A stretch of DNA of 64,000 nt from Lachnospiraceae bacterium UBA1759 (lineage in GTDB: Bacteria > Bacillota > Clostridia > Lachnospirales > Lachnospiraceae), in contig DCHF01000049.1 of NCBI GenBank assembly GCA_002315555.1, forward strand, positions 290-64,289. The letters are read 5' to 3'. Position numbers and translations under genes: made by a program. Below the pieces are notes generated by a model. The model was not told the origin of the DNA. It did no database searches and saw only the letters and a list, made by a program, of their open reading frames with translations. Of the stretch, positions 14,941 to 24,200 are shown in pieces; position 1 is the stretch's first letter; every line of letters begins with the position of its first letter.

Positions 14941-17502
14941 ATGAACGCTTATTTAAAGGAATGTCTTGACGGAACGGAGAGCCGGGAATACATTCTGCCG
15001 TTTTTTTGGCAGCACGGTGAATCCCATGAGGTATTGAGAGAAGAGATCGAAGCCATGCAGAAGGCCAATGTCAACGAGTTCTGCGTGGAAAGCCGAACGC
15101 ATAAAGAGTTCTGCCGTGATCAGTGGTGGATCGATTTCGGATTCATTCTCGAAGAAGCAAAGAAGCGCGGGATGCGTGTATGGCTTCTGGATGACAAGTT
15201 TTTCCCTACCGGTTATGCGAATGGCTATATCGAAGAGCATCCGGAGCTGAAAAAGAAGGTCCTGCGCGCGGAATGGCGCGATTTCTGCGGCCCGGAAAAA
15301 GAAATGACGCTGATCGCTCCGGGGATCGACGATGACGAGTCCTTTGTCGCGATCACGGCTTTCAAGCGTGAGCATCACGGACAGGCGTTTACGGGAGAAC
15401 CCATCGACCTCTTACCGACCCTTTCCGACGGTCTTCTGACTTTTGACATTCCGGAAGGCAACTGGCGTGTTTACTATGTGATCAGCAGTTACCGTATGCC
15501 GAAGGAGCAGTGGATCGATATGCTGTCCGCGGAATCCGTGGAAGCGCAGATCATTGCTGTTTATCAGCCGACTTATGATCATTTCAGTGAATATTTCGGC
15601 AATACCTTTGCCGGTTTTTTCTCCGATGAACCGTCCTTTGGCAATGCCCAGAGCTCCTATGAGTGCGCGCTCGGCAAGACGGATATGGTCCTTCCGTGGA
15701 GAGAGGATCTTCCGGAGTTGATCGGAAAGGATCTGTACGTTTCGGGGGACCGCATCCGTCTTTTGCTTCCGGCGCTGTTCCATACCTACGAGGGACGTGA
15801 ATTCCACGCGATCCGTACCCATTATATGGACGTGATCACTAAGCTTTACAGCGAGAATTTTACAAAGCGTTTGGGCGATTGGAGCCGCGAACATGGTGTC
15901 ATGTACATCGGCCATGTTATCGAGGATATGAACACCCATCAGCGCATCGGTTACGGTTCGGGCCATTTCTTCCGCGCACTTCAGTACGAAGACATGGGCG
16001 GTATGGACATCGTCCTGCAGCAGATCTTACCGGGAATCCTGGATGTGGATCATTCCGGCCCGGTCTGCGGAAATGTACTGGATCCGGATTTCTTTAACTA
16101 TTATCTGGCCAAGCTTGCGGAATCGCAGGCGGCCCTGATGCCGCATATGAAGAAGCGGACGATGTGCGAGATTTTCGGCGCATTCGGCTGGGCGGAAGGA
16201 CTTCCGTTCATGAAGCTTCTGACGGATCACATGATCTCCAACGGCATCAATTATTTTGTTCCGCATGCTTTCTCACCCAAGTATCCCGATCCGGACTGCC
16301 CGCCGCATTTCTACGCGCGCGGCATGAACACCCAGTACGAGGGCTTTGGTGAACTGATGAACTACATGCGCCGCTGTGCGCACATGATCACCGGTAAGCA
16401 TTACGCACCGGTTGCGATGCTCTACACGGCAGCGGCCGAGTGGGGCGGCAGTACCCGGATGATGTTCGGTCAGTTGGCAGGACGCGCACTGATTCGTGAC
16501 CAGATCGATTATGACATCGTCTGGGAAGATGTTCTGAAGGAAGCGGTCGTCGTCGACGGACCGCAGGGCAAGCGCCTGAAGATCAACGACATGGAATACA
16601 GCGTCCTGATCATTCCGGAGAGTGAGTACCTGCCGGCTGCAATGCTGGCGGATATCGCGGAATTCATCCGTGCCGGTCTGCCGGTCCTTGTAACCGGAGA
16701 AGGTGCGAACGGTGTGGCTCCAAAGAGCTGCGAAGAGGGCACTCCGCTCATGGGTACCGGTTATGTTCCGGTCGATCGTCTTGCCACAACGCTCCGTGCA
16801 CGCGGCATTGCGGACATCGAACTGTCAAGCAGCGTCCCCTGCGTACGCTACCGCCGCCTGGAGCAGGAGGGTAAAGCGGTTTACTTCTTCTTCTCCGAAG
16901 ATATCCGGAACGAATCCCGCTTCACGGTCCGCCTGGCGGAAAACGGCCCGTTCCGTGTTTACGATCCGTGGAGAAACAAGCTTTATATGCCGAAGCAGAA
17001 CGGTTCTTATGTCGATGTTCTTCTTCCGCCGTCCGGTGCGCTGTTCCTTGTGGAATGTGACTGTGCGGATGTACCGGCCTTCGATTACGGAGAAGCCGGC
17101 CGGGAAGTAACGCTCACGGATCTGAAGGTCTCCGTTTGTGAGGCAAAGGGCGATTTTGATGAGATCGACATGATGATCGGCGAGGATCTGACCAAGCGAC
17201 CGGGTTTCCGTACCTTTGGCGGTGTGATCCGTTATGAAGGAAGCATCGAGCTTACGGGCGAAGAAAAGCTGCTGAAGTTGAATGAGGTCGGTGAAGCTGC
17301 CAAGCTTACACTGAACGGTAAGGACCTTGGCTATGCGGTCGGAAAGCCGTTTGCCTTTGAGGTCGGCGACGCTGTTCGTAATGGCGCGAATGAGATCGTG
17401 ATCGATGTTATGAATAACCTGGGCTACCGCGAGCGGGACCGTTTCTCAACGTACCTGCCGCTTCCGAAGTCCGGACTTATGGGACCGGTCACAGTCTTAT
17501 AA
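14941..17502 (+). CDS. GH106-like glycoside hydrolase (alpha-L-rhamnosidase-related)
   Basis: The 853-residue protein resembles large GH106-type alpha-L-rhamnosidase relatives. It has an N-terminal barrel (LPFFWQHGES, GMRVWLLDDKFFPTGYANG), a middle FFSDEPSF segment with acidic residues, and TMCEIFGAFGW. A Rossmann-like ALYTA-type region (about 490-600) and a C-terminal GH2-like sugar-binding beta-sandwich (about 755-850) follow. There is no signal peptide. The ribosome site is GGGAGAG. It is followed 18 bases later by a SulP transporter in the same direction. A hydrolase role is well supported; rhamnosidase activity is only inferred, and related clades may cleave other sugars. Confidence 0.65.
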   Translation: MNAYLKECLDGTESREYILPFFWQHGESHEVLREEIEAMQKANVNEFCVESRTHKEFCRDQWWIDFGFILEEAKKRGMRVWLLDDKFFPTGYANGYIEEHPELKKKVLRAEWRDFCGPEKEMTLIAPGIDDDESFVAITAFKREHHGQAFTGEPIDLLPTLSDGLLTFDIPEGNWRVYYVISSYRMPKEQWIDMLSAESVEAQIIAVYQPTYDHFSEYFGNTFAGFFSDEPSFGNAQSSYECALGKTDMVLPWREDLPELIGKDLYVSGDRIRLLLPALFHTYEGREFHAIRTHYMDVITKLYSENFTKRLGDWSREHGVMYIGHVIEDMNTHQRIGYGSGHFFRALQYEDMGGMDIVLQQILPGILDVDHSGPVCGNVLDPDFFNYYLAKLAESQAALMPHMKKRTMCEIFGAFGWAEGLPFMKLLTDHMISNGINYFVPHAFSPKYPDPDCPPHFYARGMNTQYEGFGELMNYMRRCAHMITGKHYAPVAMLYTAAAEWGGSTRMMFGQLAGRALIRDQIDYDIVWEDVLKEAVVVDGPQGKRLKINDMEYSVLIIPESEYLPAAMLADIAEFIRAGLPVLVTGEGANGVAPKSCEEGTPLMGTGYVPVDRLATTLRARGIADIELSSSVPCVRYRRLEQEGKAVYFFFSEDIRNESRFTVRLAENGPFRVYDPWRNKLYMPKQNGSYVDVLLPPSGALFLVECDCADVPAFDYGEAGREVTLTDLKVSVCEAKGDFDEIDMMIGEDLTKRPGFRTFGGVIRYEGSIELTGEEKLLKLNEVGEAAKLTLNGKDLGYAVGKPFAFEVGDAVRNGANEIVIDVMNNLGYRERDRFSTYLPLPKSGLMGPVTVL

Positions 17503-17520
17503 TACAAAGAAGAGGGAATT

Positions 17521-19179
17521 ATGAAAAAAGACAAATTGAAACCGATGCTGTTCTCGGTAATGAAGAGTTACACGAAGGAGCAGCTTGTTAAGGATGTGGT
17601 CGCCGGTATCATCGTTGCGATCATCGCACTTCCGCTTTCGATCGCACTGGCGCTTGCGTCCGGTGTGGGCCCGGAAGAGGGTATCTACACGGCGATCATT
17701 GCCGGATTCATCATTTCGTTCCTGGGCGGCAGCCGCGTGCAGATCGCAGGTCCGACCGCCGCGTTCGCGACGATCGTTGCGGGCATTGTGGCGCAGAACG
17801 GTATGGACGGACTGATCCTGGCAACCATTATGGCCGGTATCATCCTGATCCTGATGGGCGTGTTCCGTCTGGGCAGCCTGATCAAATTCATTCCGTATAC
17901 AATCACGACCGGTTTCACGGCGGGTATTGCTGTGACGATCTTGATCGGCCAGCTGAAGGATTTCTTTGGCATCACGTTTGCACAGGGTACTGTGGCAATC
18001 GAGACCATGGATAAGATCAAGGCGCTGATCGCAAATGCGGGCACCATGAACTGGCAGGCACTTGTTGTCGGTCTGGTTTGCCTGGCGGTGCTGATCCTCT
18101 GGCCGATGATCCCGAAGGCCGGTGAAAAGATTCCGGGCTCGCTGATTGCGGTATTTGTGGGTATTGCCATGGTGAAGCTGATCGGCATGAAGGTCAATAC
18201 CATCGGCGATCTGTACACCATCAGCAACAAGCTTCCGAGCTTCCGCCTGCCGGAGTTTACCTTTGCCAAGCTTCGCAGCGTTGCGGGCGACGGCTTTACG
18301 ATCGCCATTCTGGCGGCCATCGAATCGCTGCTGTCCTGTGTAGTTGCGGACGGTATGATCAACTCGCACCATCGTTCTAATCAGGAACTGATCGCGCAGG
18401 GTGTCGGTAACATCGGATCCGCACTGTTTGGCGGCATCCCGGCCACCGGTGCCATCGCGCGTACCGCGGCCAACATCAAGAATGGCGGACGCACGCCCAT
18501 CGCCGGTATGGTCCATGCCATCGTCCTGGTGCTGGTCCTCCTGATCCTGATGCCGTACGCGGCACTGATCCCGATGCCGACCATCGCAGCGATCCTGTTC
18601 ATGGTCGCATACAATATGTGCGGCTGGCGTACCTTTGTGCATCTTTGCAAGACTTCGCCGAAGAGTGATATTCTTGTTCTTGTTGTCACTTTTGTGCTGA
18701 CCGTTGTCTTTGACCTTGTCATTGCGATCGCTGTCGGCATGATCCTGGCATGTGTTCTTCTGATGAAGCGCATGGCCGATGAAGCTTCCGTTGACGGCTG
18801 GACCTATGATGACCCTGAAAACGATCCGGACTCCATCGAACTCCGCCGGGTTCCGAAGCAGATCCGTGTTTATGAGATCAGCGGCCCGATGTTCTTCGGC
18901 GCAGCCGATCTGATCACCGGAATCTATCTGAAGGACTTCACCAAGGTGCTGGTCATCCGTATGCGTGCGGTACCGGCCATCGACGCAACGGCGCTGCATT
19001 CTCTGGAAAGCCTGTACGAAAAGTGCAAGGCAAACAATGTGCAGATGGTATTCTCTCATGTAAATGAACAGCCGATGCGCACCATGCAGAAGGCCGGCTT
19101 TATCGAGAAGGTCGGTGCGGAGAACTTCCTGCCGCATATCGACGCCGCGCTGAAGAGAGCGGAGGAGATCGAGGCATAA
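17521..19179 (+). CDS. SulP-family inorganic anion transporter with STAS domain
   Basis: This 552-residue integral membrane protein has the SulP core: ALPLSIALALASGVGPEEG near the start, AGPTAAFATIVAG, and about 12-14 helices. A cytoplasmic STAS domain lies near residues 445-550 (RVYEISGPMFFGAAD). SulP proteins move sulfate, bicarbonate or other anions, usually with Na+ or H+; the ion cannot be read from sequence. The ribosome site is AAGAGGGA. It is likely cotranscribed with the preceding hydrolase, although no functional link is obvious. A terminator follows. Confidence 0.93.
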   Translation: MKKDKLKPMLFSVMKSYTKEQLVKDVVAGIIVAIIALPLSIALALASGVGPEEGIYTAIIAGFIISFLGGSRVQIAGPTAAFATIVAGIVAQNGMDGLILATIMAGIILILMGVFRLGSLIKFIPYTITTGFTAGIAVTILIGQLKDFFGITFAQGTVAIETMDKIKALIANAGTMNWQALVVGLVCLAVLILWPMIPKAGEKIPGSLIAVFVGIAMVKLIGMKVNTIGDLYTISNKLPSFRLPEFTFAKLRSVAGDGFTIAILAAIESLLSCVVADGMINSHHRSNQELIAQGVGNIGSALFGGIPATGAIARTAANIKNGGRTPIAGMVHAIVLVLVLLILMPYAALIPMPTIAAILFMVAYNMCGWRTFVHLCKTSPKSDILVLVVTFVLTVVFDLVIAIAVGMILACVLLMKRMADEASVDGWTYDDPENDPDSIELRRVPKQIRVYEISGPMFFGAADLITGIYLKDFTKVLVIRMRAVPAIDATALHSLESLYEKCKANNVQMVFSHVNEQPMRTMQKAGFIEKVGAENFLPHIDAALKRAEEIEA

Positions 19180-19196
19180 AGCCTTGGAATAAAAAA

Positions 19197-19227
19197 TTGC
19201 CGGACGGTGACCCGTCCGGCAGTTTTT
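19197..19227 (+). terminator. terminator of the SulP gene
   Basis: TGCCGGACGG and CCGTCCGGCA form a strong stem around a short loop, followed by GTTTTTTA. The TetR gene converges from the right. Confidence 0.88.
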
Positions 19228-19240
19228 TACGTTTAGTATT

Positions 19241-19759
19241 TTATTTTGTAATCATCAGCTTTACATACCGGGTGATCTCTTCGGATATTTCTTCCGGCGT
19301 ACGTTCCGGTTCGTTCATCAGCCAGAAACGAAGGTAGGAAGCACATCCGCCGCTGACATACATCAGCATGCGAACCTGTTTCGGAGTCAGCGTGCTGACA
19401 CTACAGAAGAAGTTCTCCATAACCTCAAGGAGCGGAGAAATGTCATTGATCAGGTCACGGGTCAGGGCTTCATCGCTCAGGAAAAGCTTGCAGCCGTGAA
19501 GGACGGTCGGGTACGGATCCACGTCCGAATTCGCAATACGGTCATTGGTGATGCGCGTCAGCAGGTCCTTCATCAGAAGATTCAGAGATTCCTGTACAAT
19601 ATCACGCGGAGTGGTATAATACTTGTAAAAAGTCGTGCGATTTACATCTGCTAACGCGCAGAGTTCACAGACTGTAATTTTGTCGATCGGTTTGCGTCCT
19701 GCCAGAGTTGAAAGTGCCGCAGTCAGGCGGGCTTTGGTTTTGATAATTCTTGCGTCCAT
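19241..19759 (-). CDS. TetR/AcrR-family transcriptional regulator
   Basis: This 172-residue protein has a TetR N-terminal HTH: ITVCELCALADVNRTTFYKYY (about 28-48). The helical C-terminal domain is variable. ATG 19757-19759 is preferred because GGAGGG lies upstream. It is transcribed after the M24 peptidase gene with a 26-base gap, so it forms a two-gene operon with it. TetR proteins commonly repress their own operon and a divergent one. The AT-rich dyads in the region 20895-20974 are candidate sites, controlling both the peptidase-tetR operon and the opposite membrane operon. Confidence 0.88.
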   Translation of the reverse strand: MDARIIKTKARLTAALSTLAGRKPIDKITVCELCALADVNRTTFYKYYTTPRDIVQESLNLLMKDLLTRITNDRIANSDVDPYPTVLHGCKLFLSDEALTRDLINDISPLLEVMENFFCSVSTLTPKQVRMLMYVSGGCASYLRFWLMNEPERTPEEISEEITRYVKLMITK

Positions 19760-19785
19760 AGTTGGTCCCTCCGTGTGGTACAAGC

Positions 19786-20859
19786 TCATTCCCCAATGAT
19801 GCTCCATTTTTTGTCTACGTGGTTTAGTATTTCACAACCCCCTTCGGTTACAAGGACCAGGTCCTCAACGCGTACCCCGAATCTTCCGGTCAGGTAAATG
19901 CCTGGCTCGATGGAGAAGATCATGCCGGGTTTGGCAACGATCGTACTGACTGAGCTGACATCGCCTTTTTCGTGGTCCGCCTGGCCGATGAAATGACCCA
20001 GACGATGCGTGAAATTAGGCCCATAGCCATTTTCGGTGATCAGATCGCGCGCCGCCGCGTCGATGTCCTTTAAGACAACGCCCGGCTTGATCAGGCTTTC
20101 CGCCCGTTCATTGGCTTCGCGTACCAGATCATGGATCCTGGCATATTCGGGATCGACACTTTTGTAGAACCACGTACGGGTCATGTCTGAACAGTAGCGG
20201 TTCTTTTTGCAGCCCATATCGATGAGTACGCACATACCGTCCGTGAGTACGGTATCGTCGGGCTCATGGTGCGGGTCTGCCGCATTTGCGCCAAAAGAGA
20301 CGATCGTCGTAAAGCTGTTCCCCTCACAGCCTTCTTTCAAATATTCGGCGTCGATGTACGCGGCCACTTCCTTTTCGGTCATGCCGCCTTTCACATACGC
20401 CTTTGCGCGTTCGATGACCCGGTCGTTGATGAGGGATGCCTCCTTCATCAGTGCGATCTCCTCCGCGTCCTTCTGAGCGCGGCAGTCATCAACACAATCG
20501 GATGCGAGCACCGGAGTCATTTCCGGGCAGGCCTCCATGAGCGGGATCAGAAATCCTGCGGTCCAGGCTTTATCGATGCCAAGCTGTGCGTTGCCATCGA
20601 TGACACCCGCAATCAGGCCGATCTGATCATCGGTATCGGAAAACCAGATCTCTTCACAGGAAGATTCCGGTACATTGTAAAGATTGTTTAAAAAGAGTAC
20701 TTTGCGTCCGGCATCATTAATATACAGAGCAAAGAGACGTTCGTAGGGCTCCACGCTGACACCGGTCAGATACCAGACGCTCATGGGATCCGTAATGATC
20801 ATCTGAGACAGACCCTTATCTTTCATGGCCCGGATAACACGCGTGATGCGACTTGTCAT
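19786..20859 (-). CDS. Xaa-Pro peptidase, M24 family
   Basis: This 357-residue cytoplasmic metallopeptidase has a creatinase-like N-terminal domain and a pita-bread M24 domain. Five metal ligands are visible: Asp in VLIDMGC, Asp in SDMTRTW, His in RLGHFIGQ, Glu in IEPGIYL and Glu in RVEDLV. It should remove N-terminal residues before proline, or cleave X-Pro dipeptides. ATG 20857-20859 is chosen because GGAGGAC lies upstream; an in-frame extension further back crosses the promoter. It is first in an operon with tetR. The promoter lies at 20921-20948. Confidence 0.9.
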   Translation of the reverse strand: MTSRITRVIRAMKDKGLSQMIITDPMSVWYLTGVSVEPYERLFALYINDAGRKVLFLNNLYNVPESSCEEIWFSDTDDQIGLIAGVIDGNAQLGIDKAWTAGFLIPLMEACPEMTPVLASDCVDDCRAQKDAEEIALMKEASLINDRVIERAKAYVKGGMTEKEVAAYIDAEYLKEGCEGNSFTTIVSFGANAADPHHEPDDTVLTDGMCVLIDMGCKKNRYCSDMTRTWFYKSVDPEYARIHDLVREANERAESLIKPGVVLKDIDAAARDLITENGYGPNFTHRLGHFIGQADHEKGDVSSVSTIVAKPGMIFSIEPGIYLTGRFGVRVEDLVLVTEGGCEILNHVDKKWSIIGE

Positions 20860-20894
20860 TTTTTGTCCTCCAAAGCTGCTTTTTAACACTATTC

Positions 20895-20909
20895 TGACAT
20901 AGTTTGTCA
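20895..20909. promoter_or_regulatory. TGACA-N5-TGTCA dyad, candidate operator
   Basis: TGACA at 20895-20899 and TGTCA at 20905-20909 are inverted around five bases, 36 bases upstream of the peptidase start and downstream of its promoter. This is a suitable place for a repressor such as the TetR protein encoded in the operon. Confidence 0.5.
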
Positions 20910-20920
20910 ACATTTGTTTA

Positions 20921-20948
20921 ATTATACACCTCTATGAAAAAATGTAAA
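20921..20948 (-). promoter_or_regulatory. promoter of the peptidase-tetR operon
   Basis: Read on the minus strand: TTTACA (20943-20948), 16 bases, TATAAT (20921-20926). The -10 box is perfect. Confidence 0.7.
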
Positions 20949-20950
20949 CT

Positions 20951-20974
20951 TATTTGTTTAATAATAAACAAATA
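20951..20974. promoter_or_regulatory. TATTTGTTTA inverted repeat, candidate operator
   Basis: TATTTGTTTA at 20951-20960 and TAAACAAATA at 20965-20974 are exact inverted repeats around four bases. A related half site, CATTTGTTTA, lies at 20911-20920. The dyad is just upstream of the minus-strand -35 and 20 bases before a plus-strand candidate -35 (TTGACG at 20994), so one protein could control both directions. Confidence 0.55.
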
Positions 20975-21050
20975 AAACGAAATTGTAATTATATTGACGC
21001 TGAAAAGCGCATAAACATTAGACTTTCAGCGTTATTAAAGGGAGACGACG

Positions 21051-22211
21051 ATGGAAACACTGCTTTATTCAACCCTTCATATGCTCGTGGACGGGCTTTG
21101 TGCATTCTCGATGTATGCCTTTTTTAAAGGGAATGAACACTGGTATTTGTTCGTTTTAATGTACAATTTTTGCGCATTTGCTCTTCAACTCGTTTTCGGC
21201 GCGTTAATGGATCTTCTGCAGAAGCTGCAGGAGGCCGGAAACTTGAAAAAGGCTGAAAATGCGGATCTTCCGGTAGTTTGCGCGGGGCTGGGACTTTTGT
21301 TTACGTTAGCAGGCGCGTTCATACATCCGGTCGTTCTCGGTATCGGTAACGCGCTGTTCCATGTGGGCGGCGGCATCGGGGTGATCCGTGAGGACAGGCT
21401 GAAGCGGCTGAAAGGTCAGGCGCTCGGCATATTTGTTGCGCCCGGCGCGCTCGGACTCTATCTGGGAGGCTATTTCGCGGGGAAATTGACCGTCGCATCC
21501 GCACGCGGGATCGTCTTTATTTTTGCGGCCTTATTTGTGGCCTTTTACGCGCCCTTTGTTATAGGCGATAAGAAACCCCGCAAACGCTCGGAAAAGGCGG
21601 AAATGCACGAAAAAACGCTTTCAGAACGCGAAAGGAACGAGCCCGCTGTGCTCATTGTTGCGGCGATTGCGCTCGCGTTCATTGTGGTGGTCCTGCGCTC
21701 GTACGCAGGCACCTCGATCTCGTTCAGCTGGAAGACCGGTCTCGTTTACGGCCTGGCATGCACCCTCGCGGTCGTTCTCGGAAAAATGGCCGGCGGTATT
21801 CTTTCTGCGCGCGTCGGCACGGAGGTCACGATCGTTTCCTCCCTGGTCCTGGCCACCTATTCCTACGCCCATTCGACCACACCGTTTTTCGGTATCATGG
21901 CGCTGTTTTTCTTTAACATGACGATGCCCGTTACACTCTACATGGTCGTCCGCCGCCTCCGGGATTACCCGGGCTTCTCCTTCGGCCTCCTGACGCTTGC
22001 TCTGTTCCTCGGTTTCCTGCCCTCCTACTTCGGCATGACCTCGCGATTTACCGGGAGCGTCCGAGGTGCGGCCGTCAGCATCGCCTCGCTGATCCTTCTT
22101 TTACTTGCAGTCTTCCTGTTGAAATACGCAAGGATCCTTTCGCAGCCGCAAAAGCCCGCAAAGAAAAAAGAAGTGCCGGAAAAGGAAACAGAGCAGGAGG
22201 ATGAGGAATGA
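21051..22211 (+). CDS. MFS-like multi-pass membrane protein
   Basis: This 386-residue protein has about 11-12 hydrophobic helices. GIGNALFHVGGG (97-108) resembles the second-half motif of fosmidomycin-resistance-type major facilitator proteins. A charged loop (about 180-205) separates two halves, and the C-terminal tail is rich in Lys and Glu. It may be an exporter, but no substrate can be assigned. The start has AGGGAGACG upstream. Its stop overlaps the next gene (ATGA). It is divergent from the peptidase-tetR operon and is the probable target of that TetR. I do not recognise a named family. Confidence 0.7.
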   Translation: METLLYSTLHMLVDGLCAFSMYAFFKGNEHWYLFVLMYNFCAFALQLVFGALMDLLQKLQEAGNLKKAENADLPVVCAGLGLLFTLAGAFIHPVVLGIGNALFHVGGGIGVIREDRLKRLKGQALGIFVAPGALGLYLGGYFAGKLTVASARGIVFIFAALFVAFYAPFVIGDKKPRKRSEKAEMHEKTLSERERNEPAVLIVAAIALAFIVVVLRSYAGTSISFSWKTGLVYGLACTLAVVLGKMAGGILSARVGTEVTIVSSLVLATYSYAHSTTPFFGIMALFFFNMTMPVTLYMVVRRLRDYPGFSFGLLTLALFLGFLPSYFGMTSRFTGSVRGAAVSIASLILLLLAVFLLKYARILSQPQKPAKKKEVPEKETEQEDEE

Positions 22212-22573
22212 CCGCGTATCTTCTTGAGACCTTCGGCATATCGCTCGGGCTGACGCTGCTCATCGAGGTCCCGCTGGCGCTCCTTTTCGGTGTGCGGAAA
22301 GAGGGACTTTTTGTGGTGTTCCTGGTCAATGTCTTTACGAACCCCGCGGTCAATCTGATCTACCTTCTTCTCCGGAGCCTGTGCGGCGCACCGGCCTTTC
22401 CGACCCAGCTCCTTCTGGAAATTCCGGTCGTGCTCTCGGAATGGCTGATCTATCGCGCCTTTATGAAGCACGCGGATATGTTCCGGCGTCCGTTTTTAAT
22501 GGCGTTCGTACTGAACGCGGTATCATACGGAACCGGGCTTCTGATAACACTTTTTATAAAAATGTTGTCCTGA
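22208..22573 (+). CDS. small four-helix membrane protein of unknown function
   Basis: The 121-residue protein is mostly hydrophobic, with four predicted helices and the short loop TNPAVNLIYLLL. It overlaps the preceding transporter-like gene by four bases (ATGA), so translation is coupled and the two probably act together. I do not recognise the family. No cofactor or catalytic motif is seen. It could be an accessory subunit of the transporter-like partner. Confidence 0.7.
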   Translation: MTAYLLETFGISLGLTLLIEVPLALLFGVRKEGLFVVFLVNVFTNPAVNLIYLLLRSLCGAPAFPTQLLLEIPVVLSEWLIYRAFMKHADMFRRPFLMAFVLNAVSYGTGLLITLFIKMLS

Positions 22574-22641
22574 TCCGCGATGAACGGACAATAAGCGGAA
22601 ATCAACAAAACATCCCTTTTTTTACCCCGTAAATTCCTGAT

Positions 22642-22677
22642 ATTTTGTGATGACAAAATCATAAATGGTGTTATATT
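22642..22677 (+). promoter_or_regulatory. promoter with ATTTTGT-N4-ACAAAAT dyad
   Basis: TATATT at 22672-22677 is a plausible -10 box of the isomerase-kinase operon. A perfect dyad, ATTTTGT (22642-22648) with ACAAAAT (22653-22659), covers the -35 area. A second dyad, CATGGAA with TTCCATG, lies in the leader at 22717-22735. Confidence 0.5.
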
Positions 22678-22764
22678 AGTGATAGTGCGCAGTGAAGAAC
22701 TGCATCATCGGACATACATGGAAAGGGATTCCATGAATATAAATGGCCCGTGAAGGAGGACATT

Positions 22765-24174
22765 ATGTTAAGCTATGAAGTAAAGATCGGTCTGGTACCG
22801 GTTCGCCGCGGCAACATGAGACCCGCTTCCCTTGAGAAGCCGGCTGTTCTGAGAACTTTCAACTTCTGGTCTGCGGATCAGAGAGCCTATGAGTGCCTGG
22901 CGTATCTTAAGAAGAATTTTGAAGGCAAGCATGTTTCCTTCGTTGATCTCGAAGGCATTAATGAAGAAGGCGTTCTGTATGACGAAGCGGATTGCCCTGC
23001 TGTAATCGATCGCATGAAGGCGGCCGATGTAGACGCGATCTTCCTGATCAACGTAAACTTCGGTAACGAAGAAGCCGCAGGCTTCGTAGCACGCGGTGTC
23101 GGCAAGCCGGTCCTGTTATGGGGCCCGATCGACGATTCCTTCGAGAACGGCGTTCGTCTGACCGACTCTCAGTGCGGTCTGTTCGGTATGAGCCGTATGC
23201 TTCAGCGTCTGAACATCCCGTTCACCTACATCAAGAACTGCTACATCGAAGATGAAGCATTCACCAAGGGCTTCATGGATTTCGTATCCGTTGCCTGCAT
23301 GGTCAAGAACTTCACCAACCTTCGCGTTGCTCAGGTCGGCATGCGTCCGAAGTCTTTCTGCTCCGTTATTGTTAACGAAGGCGAATTGATGCAGAAGCTC
23401 GGCATCCAGACCATTCCGGTCAACCTCATCAACTTCAAGATGATGTTCGAAAGCAACCTCGAGAACCGCAAGGAAGAGCGGGCAAAGATCGCGGAAGAGT
23501 TTACCACCAAGTTCGATCTGGACGAGGTTTCTCTGGCGCATGTCGACAAACTGGCTTGCTTCGTTATGACCTATGAAGACATTATGGAGAAGTACAATGT
23601 TTCCGCAGCTTCCGGCGAGTGCTGGACCGCGATGAATCAGCTCGTTGGCTGCATGCCGTGCGGTACCTACAGCATCCTGGCTGACAGAGGCGGCATCGTG
23701 GGCTGCGAAAGCGATATGCACGCAACCATTACCCAGGTCCTGTTAAAGTCCGCAACTCTCGGCGAAGACCTTCCGTTCCTCGGTGAGTTCACCACCCGTC
23801 ATCCGTCTAACCCGAACGCAGAGCTGATGTGGCACTGCGGACCGTTCGCATGGACGCTTCATAAGGATGATCAGCCCACGCAGATCGTAAACGACCGTGC
23901 ATACCTGCATGTAAAAGACGGTCACTACACCCTGGCTCGTATGGATCAGGACAACGGTGACTACAAGATCCTGGTCGGTGAGTTCGATGCAGTTGACGGC
24001 CCGTACACCACCGGTACCTACATCTGGGGCGAATTCGACGATCTGGATGCCTGGGAAAGAAAGCTTATCGAAGGTCCGTACATCCATCATATGTCTGAGA
24101 TCGCAGGCGCATACAAGGACGTATTCAAGGAATTCTGTAAGTATGTTCCGAACCTGTCTTTCGATACGGTTTGA
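22765..24174 (+). CDS. L-fucose/L-arabinose isomerase-fold sugar isomerase
   Basis: This 469-residue protein has the FucI/AraA fold: an N-terminal Rossmann-like region, then a C-terminal isomerase domain with MPCGTYSILADRGGIVGCESD and TTRHPSNPNAELMWHCGPF. The Glu, Asp and His residues there fit the Mn-binding site of the family. It should interconvert an aldose and ketose. ATG 22765 has AAGGAGGA upstream. A PfkB kinase follows 26 bases later, suggesting isomerise-then-phosphorylate. Neither true FucI nor AraA length and sequence fit exactly, so the sugar is unassigned. No aldolase is adjacent. Confidence 0.75.
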   Translation: MLSYEVKIGLVPVRRGNMRPASLEKPAVLRTFNFWSADQRAYECLAYLKKNFEGKHVSFVDLEGINEEGVLYDEADCPAVIDRMKAADVDAIFLINVNFGNEEAAGFVARGVGKPVLLWGPIDDSFENGVRLTDSQCGLFGMSRMLQRLNIPFTYIKNCYIEDEAFTKGFMDFVSVACMVKNFTNLRVAQVGMRPKSFCSVIVNEGELMQKLGIQTIPVNLINFKMMFESNLENRKEERAKIAEEFTTKFDLDEVSLAHVDKLACFVMTYEDIMEKYNVSAASGECWTAMNQLVGCMPCGTYSILADRGGIVGCESDMHATITQVLLKSATLGEDLPFLGEFTTRHPSNPNAELMWHCGPFAWTLHKDDQPTQIVNDRAYLHVKDGHYTLARMDQDNGDYKILVGEFDAVDGPYTTGTYIWGEFDDLDAWERKLIEGPYIHHMSEIAGAYKDVFKEFCKYVPNLSFDTV

Positions 24175-24200
24175 TCAAGTAATATTCGGAGGAAACTAAA

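Noticed and set aside
17497..19137. 546-codon open frame on the minus strand opposite the SulP gene
   Set aside because: It lies wholly antisense to a clear transporter. Its protein is rich in His, Asp, Arg and Gln with no domain, as expected for a shadow of a hydrophobic gene.
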